A DNA stretch of 7,205 nt from positions 1 through 7,205 of the forward strand of contig JAAUPU010000134.1 in NCBI GenBank assembly GCA_012032975.1. Reading direction: 5' to 3'. Source of the stretch: Caldilineaceae bacterium. Lineage in GTDB: Bacteria > Chloroflexota > Anaerolineae > Caldilineales > Caldilineaceae. The translations under genes and the position numbers were made by a program. This document shows positions 6,078-7,205 of the stretch, in pieces. The first letter of the stretch is position 1. Each line of letters opens with the position of its first letter. The notes beneath the pieces were generated by a model. The model was not told the origin of the DNA. It saw nothing but the letters and a program-made list of their open reading frames with translations, and searched no databases.

Positions 6078-7205
6078 ATGAAAGACATGGTCTCCTTCGG
6101 CCGACATGACACGCCTCCGTCTCCACTCTTGGGTCGGCCCCAGTTCGAACGGGATGGTCACCCACTACACTTCAGGCGCCGCCGCGCCCTGGCGTTGGCC
6201 ATCTACTTGGCGGTGACCGAAGTGCCCCACACCCGCGAATCGCTGACAACGCTCTTCTGGCCGGAAACCAACGCAAGCGAGGGACGCGCAAACCTGCGCC
6301 GAATGCTCTACGCGCTGACACAAGTGCTGGGTCAGCCATTCCTCGTGACCCAAGATGATCTTGTTTGCCTGAATCGCCGCGTCGACCTGTGGACCGATTT
6401 GCTGGAATTCCGCAGACTGTTGGCCGCCTGCCAGCAGCACGGTCACGCCGCGGACGAAGTCTGCCCGGATTGTCTGGTCCTCTTGACCCAGGCCGCCGAC
6501 CTCTACCAGGGCGAATTCTTGGCCGGCTTTTCGCTGCCAGACAGCCCGGAGTTTGATCGCTGGCAATTCTTCCAGGGCGAGCAGCTTCGCGCCGAAATGG
6601 CACTGACCCTGGCATTGCTCGCACGCGGCCACACGGATCAAGGCCAGTTCCTGCAGGCGACGGTCTATGCACAACGGCGACTGGCCCTGGATCCTCTTGA
6701 CGAGGATGCGCACCGGCACCTGATGCAGATCTATGCGTGGAGCGACCAACCCGCGGCCGCCGAACGCCAGTATCGGCTGTGCGCCGACATGCTCCGCCAC
6801 GAACTCGACGCGCCACCCAGCGCCCAGACAGAAGAGTTGCGCGCAAATGTCCTTCGACGGCAACATGCCCATCCAGCACAATCTGAGCTTCATGGGATCC
6901 CCAGCACAGATCGGTCGATCCAGGATGACTTTCGTCCGTTGACCGTCGTCAGTGTCAGCCTGGCAAGCGACGAGGAAACAGCCAATCTCTCCAGCCGTAC
7001 AGACCAAATACGCGCGCTGGTGGACATGGCGCAGTCGATTGCCGCTCGCTATGGGGGGCATGTCGAGCATGTGATCGGCGAGGAAGTCGTTGTCGTCTTT
7101 GGCCGCGATCAGGTCCACGAAGATGACGCCGAACGTGGGGTGCGCACGGCGCTGGCGCTGTTGCAGGCGATGGTCGGTCAGGGCGTACCCCTGGCGGATT
7201 GGCAT
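6078..7205 (+). CDS. AfsR/SARP-like transcriptional regulator: wHTH + BTAD + class III cyclase-like domain (3' end outside window)
   Basis: The frame is open for 376 residues to the window edge. Residues about 16-100 form the OmpR/SARP-type winged helix (LLGRPQFERDGHPLHF, then RRALALAIYLAV, ESLTTLFWPE, and EGRANLRRMLYALTQVLG). Residues about 103-262 form the bacterial transcriptional activation domain (BTAD), a helical TPR-like repeat region (LYQGEFLAGFSLPDSPEFDRWQ; ALDPLDEDAHRHLMQIYAWS; QYRLCADMLRHELDAPPS). From R286 the sequence aligns with class III adenylate/guanylate cyclases (RPLTVV, YGGHVEHVIGEEVVVVFG, HEDDAERGVRTALAL), but both metal-binding Asp positions are changed, to S294 and E335. 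Related proteins usually continue into an AAA/NB-ARC ATPase and TPRs. The start is uncertain: ATG 6078 is the first in frame after a stop at 6012, ATG 6087 is an alternative, and neither has a good ribosome-binding site. It is divergent from the gene at 5685 and is the natural candidate to bind the TGGGACG repeats. Confidence 0.88.
   Translation, partial: MKDMVSFGRHDTPPSPLLGRPQFERDGHPLHFRRRRALALAIYLAVTEVPHTRESLTTLFWPETNASEGRANLRRMLYALTQVLGQPFLVTQDDLVCLNRRVDLWTDLLEFRRLLAACQQHGHAADEVCPDCLVLLTQAADLYQGEFLAGFSLPDSPEFDRWQFFQGEQLRAEMALTLALLARGHTDQGQFLQATVYAQRRLALDPLDEDAHRHLMQIYAWSDQPAAAERQYRLCADMLRHELDAPPSAQTEELRANVLRRQHAHPAQSELHGIPSTDRSIQDDFRPLTVVSVSLASDEETANLSSRTDQIRALVDMAQSIAARYGGHVEHVIGEEVVVVFGRDQVHEDDAERGVRTALALLQAMVGQGVPLADWH

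Noticed and set aside
6165..7205. Long open frame of 346 codons on the minus strand
   Set aside because: It lies wholly antisense to the BTAD/cyclase regulator, whose translation shows recognisable domains end to end. The antisense product is rich in Gln, Arg and Cys with no family-like motif: a by-product of codon bias in GC-rich DNA.

Overview
The window (7205 bases, GC-rich apart from its intergenic stretches) looks like the chromosome of a free-living, probably Chloroflexota-like bacterium (Anaerolineae/Caldilineae type). This rests on gene style only: a UroD-family methyltransferase-like protein, a secreted TAP-type hydrolase lipoprotein, a Cfp30B-like double VOC protein and a large BTAD/cyclase regulator. 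No rRNA, tRNA, transposase or CRISPR is visible.

Layout. The 5' end of a UroD-family gene occupies 1-497 on the minus strand and runs off the window. A 302-base divergent intergenic region (498-799) carries a good sigma70-type promoter with a dyad in its spacer. It drives a plus-strand two-domain VOC (glyoxalase/bleomycin-resistance fold) gene, 800-1566, which is broken by a one-base frameshift near 883-886. A hairpin at 1639-1665 ends the opposing minus-strand transcription unit. The minus-strand block 4039-1688 encodes a lipoprotein with two alpha/beta-hydrolase domains in tandem; its reading frame is interrupted around 2100-2145 by an in-frame TGA that looks like the product of two nearby indels. 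Upstream of it, 5685-4222 (minus) encodes a single-pass membrane protein with a peptidase-MA-like outer part that seems to lack the zinc motif. After a 392-base intergenic region containing a decamer-based inverted repeat (5931-6011), a plus-strand regulator begins at 6078 and leaves the window at 7205: winged-helix DNA-binding domain, BTAD, then the start of a degenerate class III nucleotide cyclase domain.

How the parts may work together. The membrane-protein gene and the hydrolase lipoprotein gene each have the same 18-base sequence upstream, TGGGACG-CTTT-TGGGACG. These are two heptamers with an 11-bp period, in the same orientation, each exactly 10 bp from a -10-like hexamer. This is the geometry of operators used by SARP/AfsR-family (BTAD) regulators, and such a regulator is encoded next door. 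The working hypothesis is a small regulon in which a BTAD/cyclase-like protein controls two cell-envelope proteins. The link is inferred from motif geometry and proximity and has not been shown.

Two of the five genes are disrupted by small indels. That could mean gene decay or sequencing/assembly error, and the raw reads should be consulted before biological weight is placed on either.
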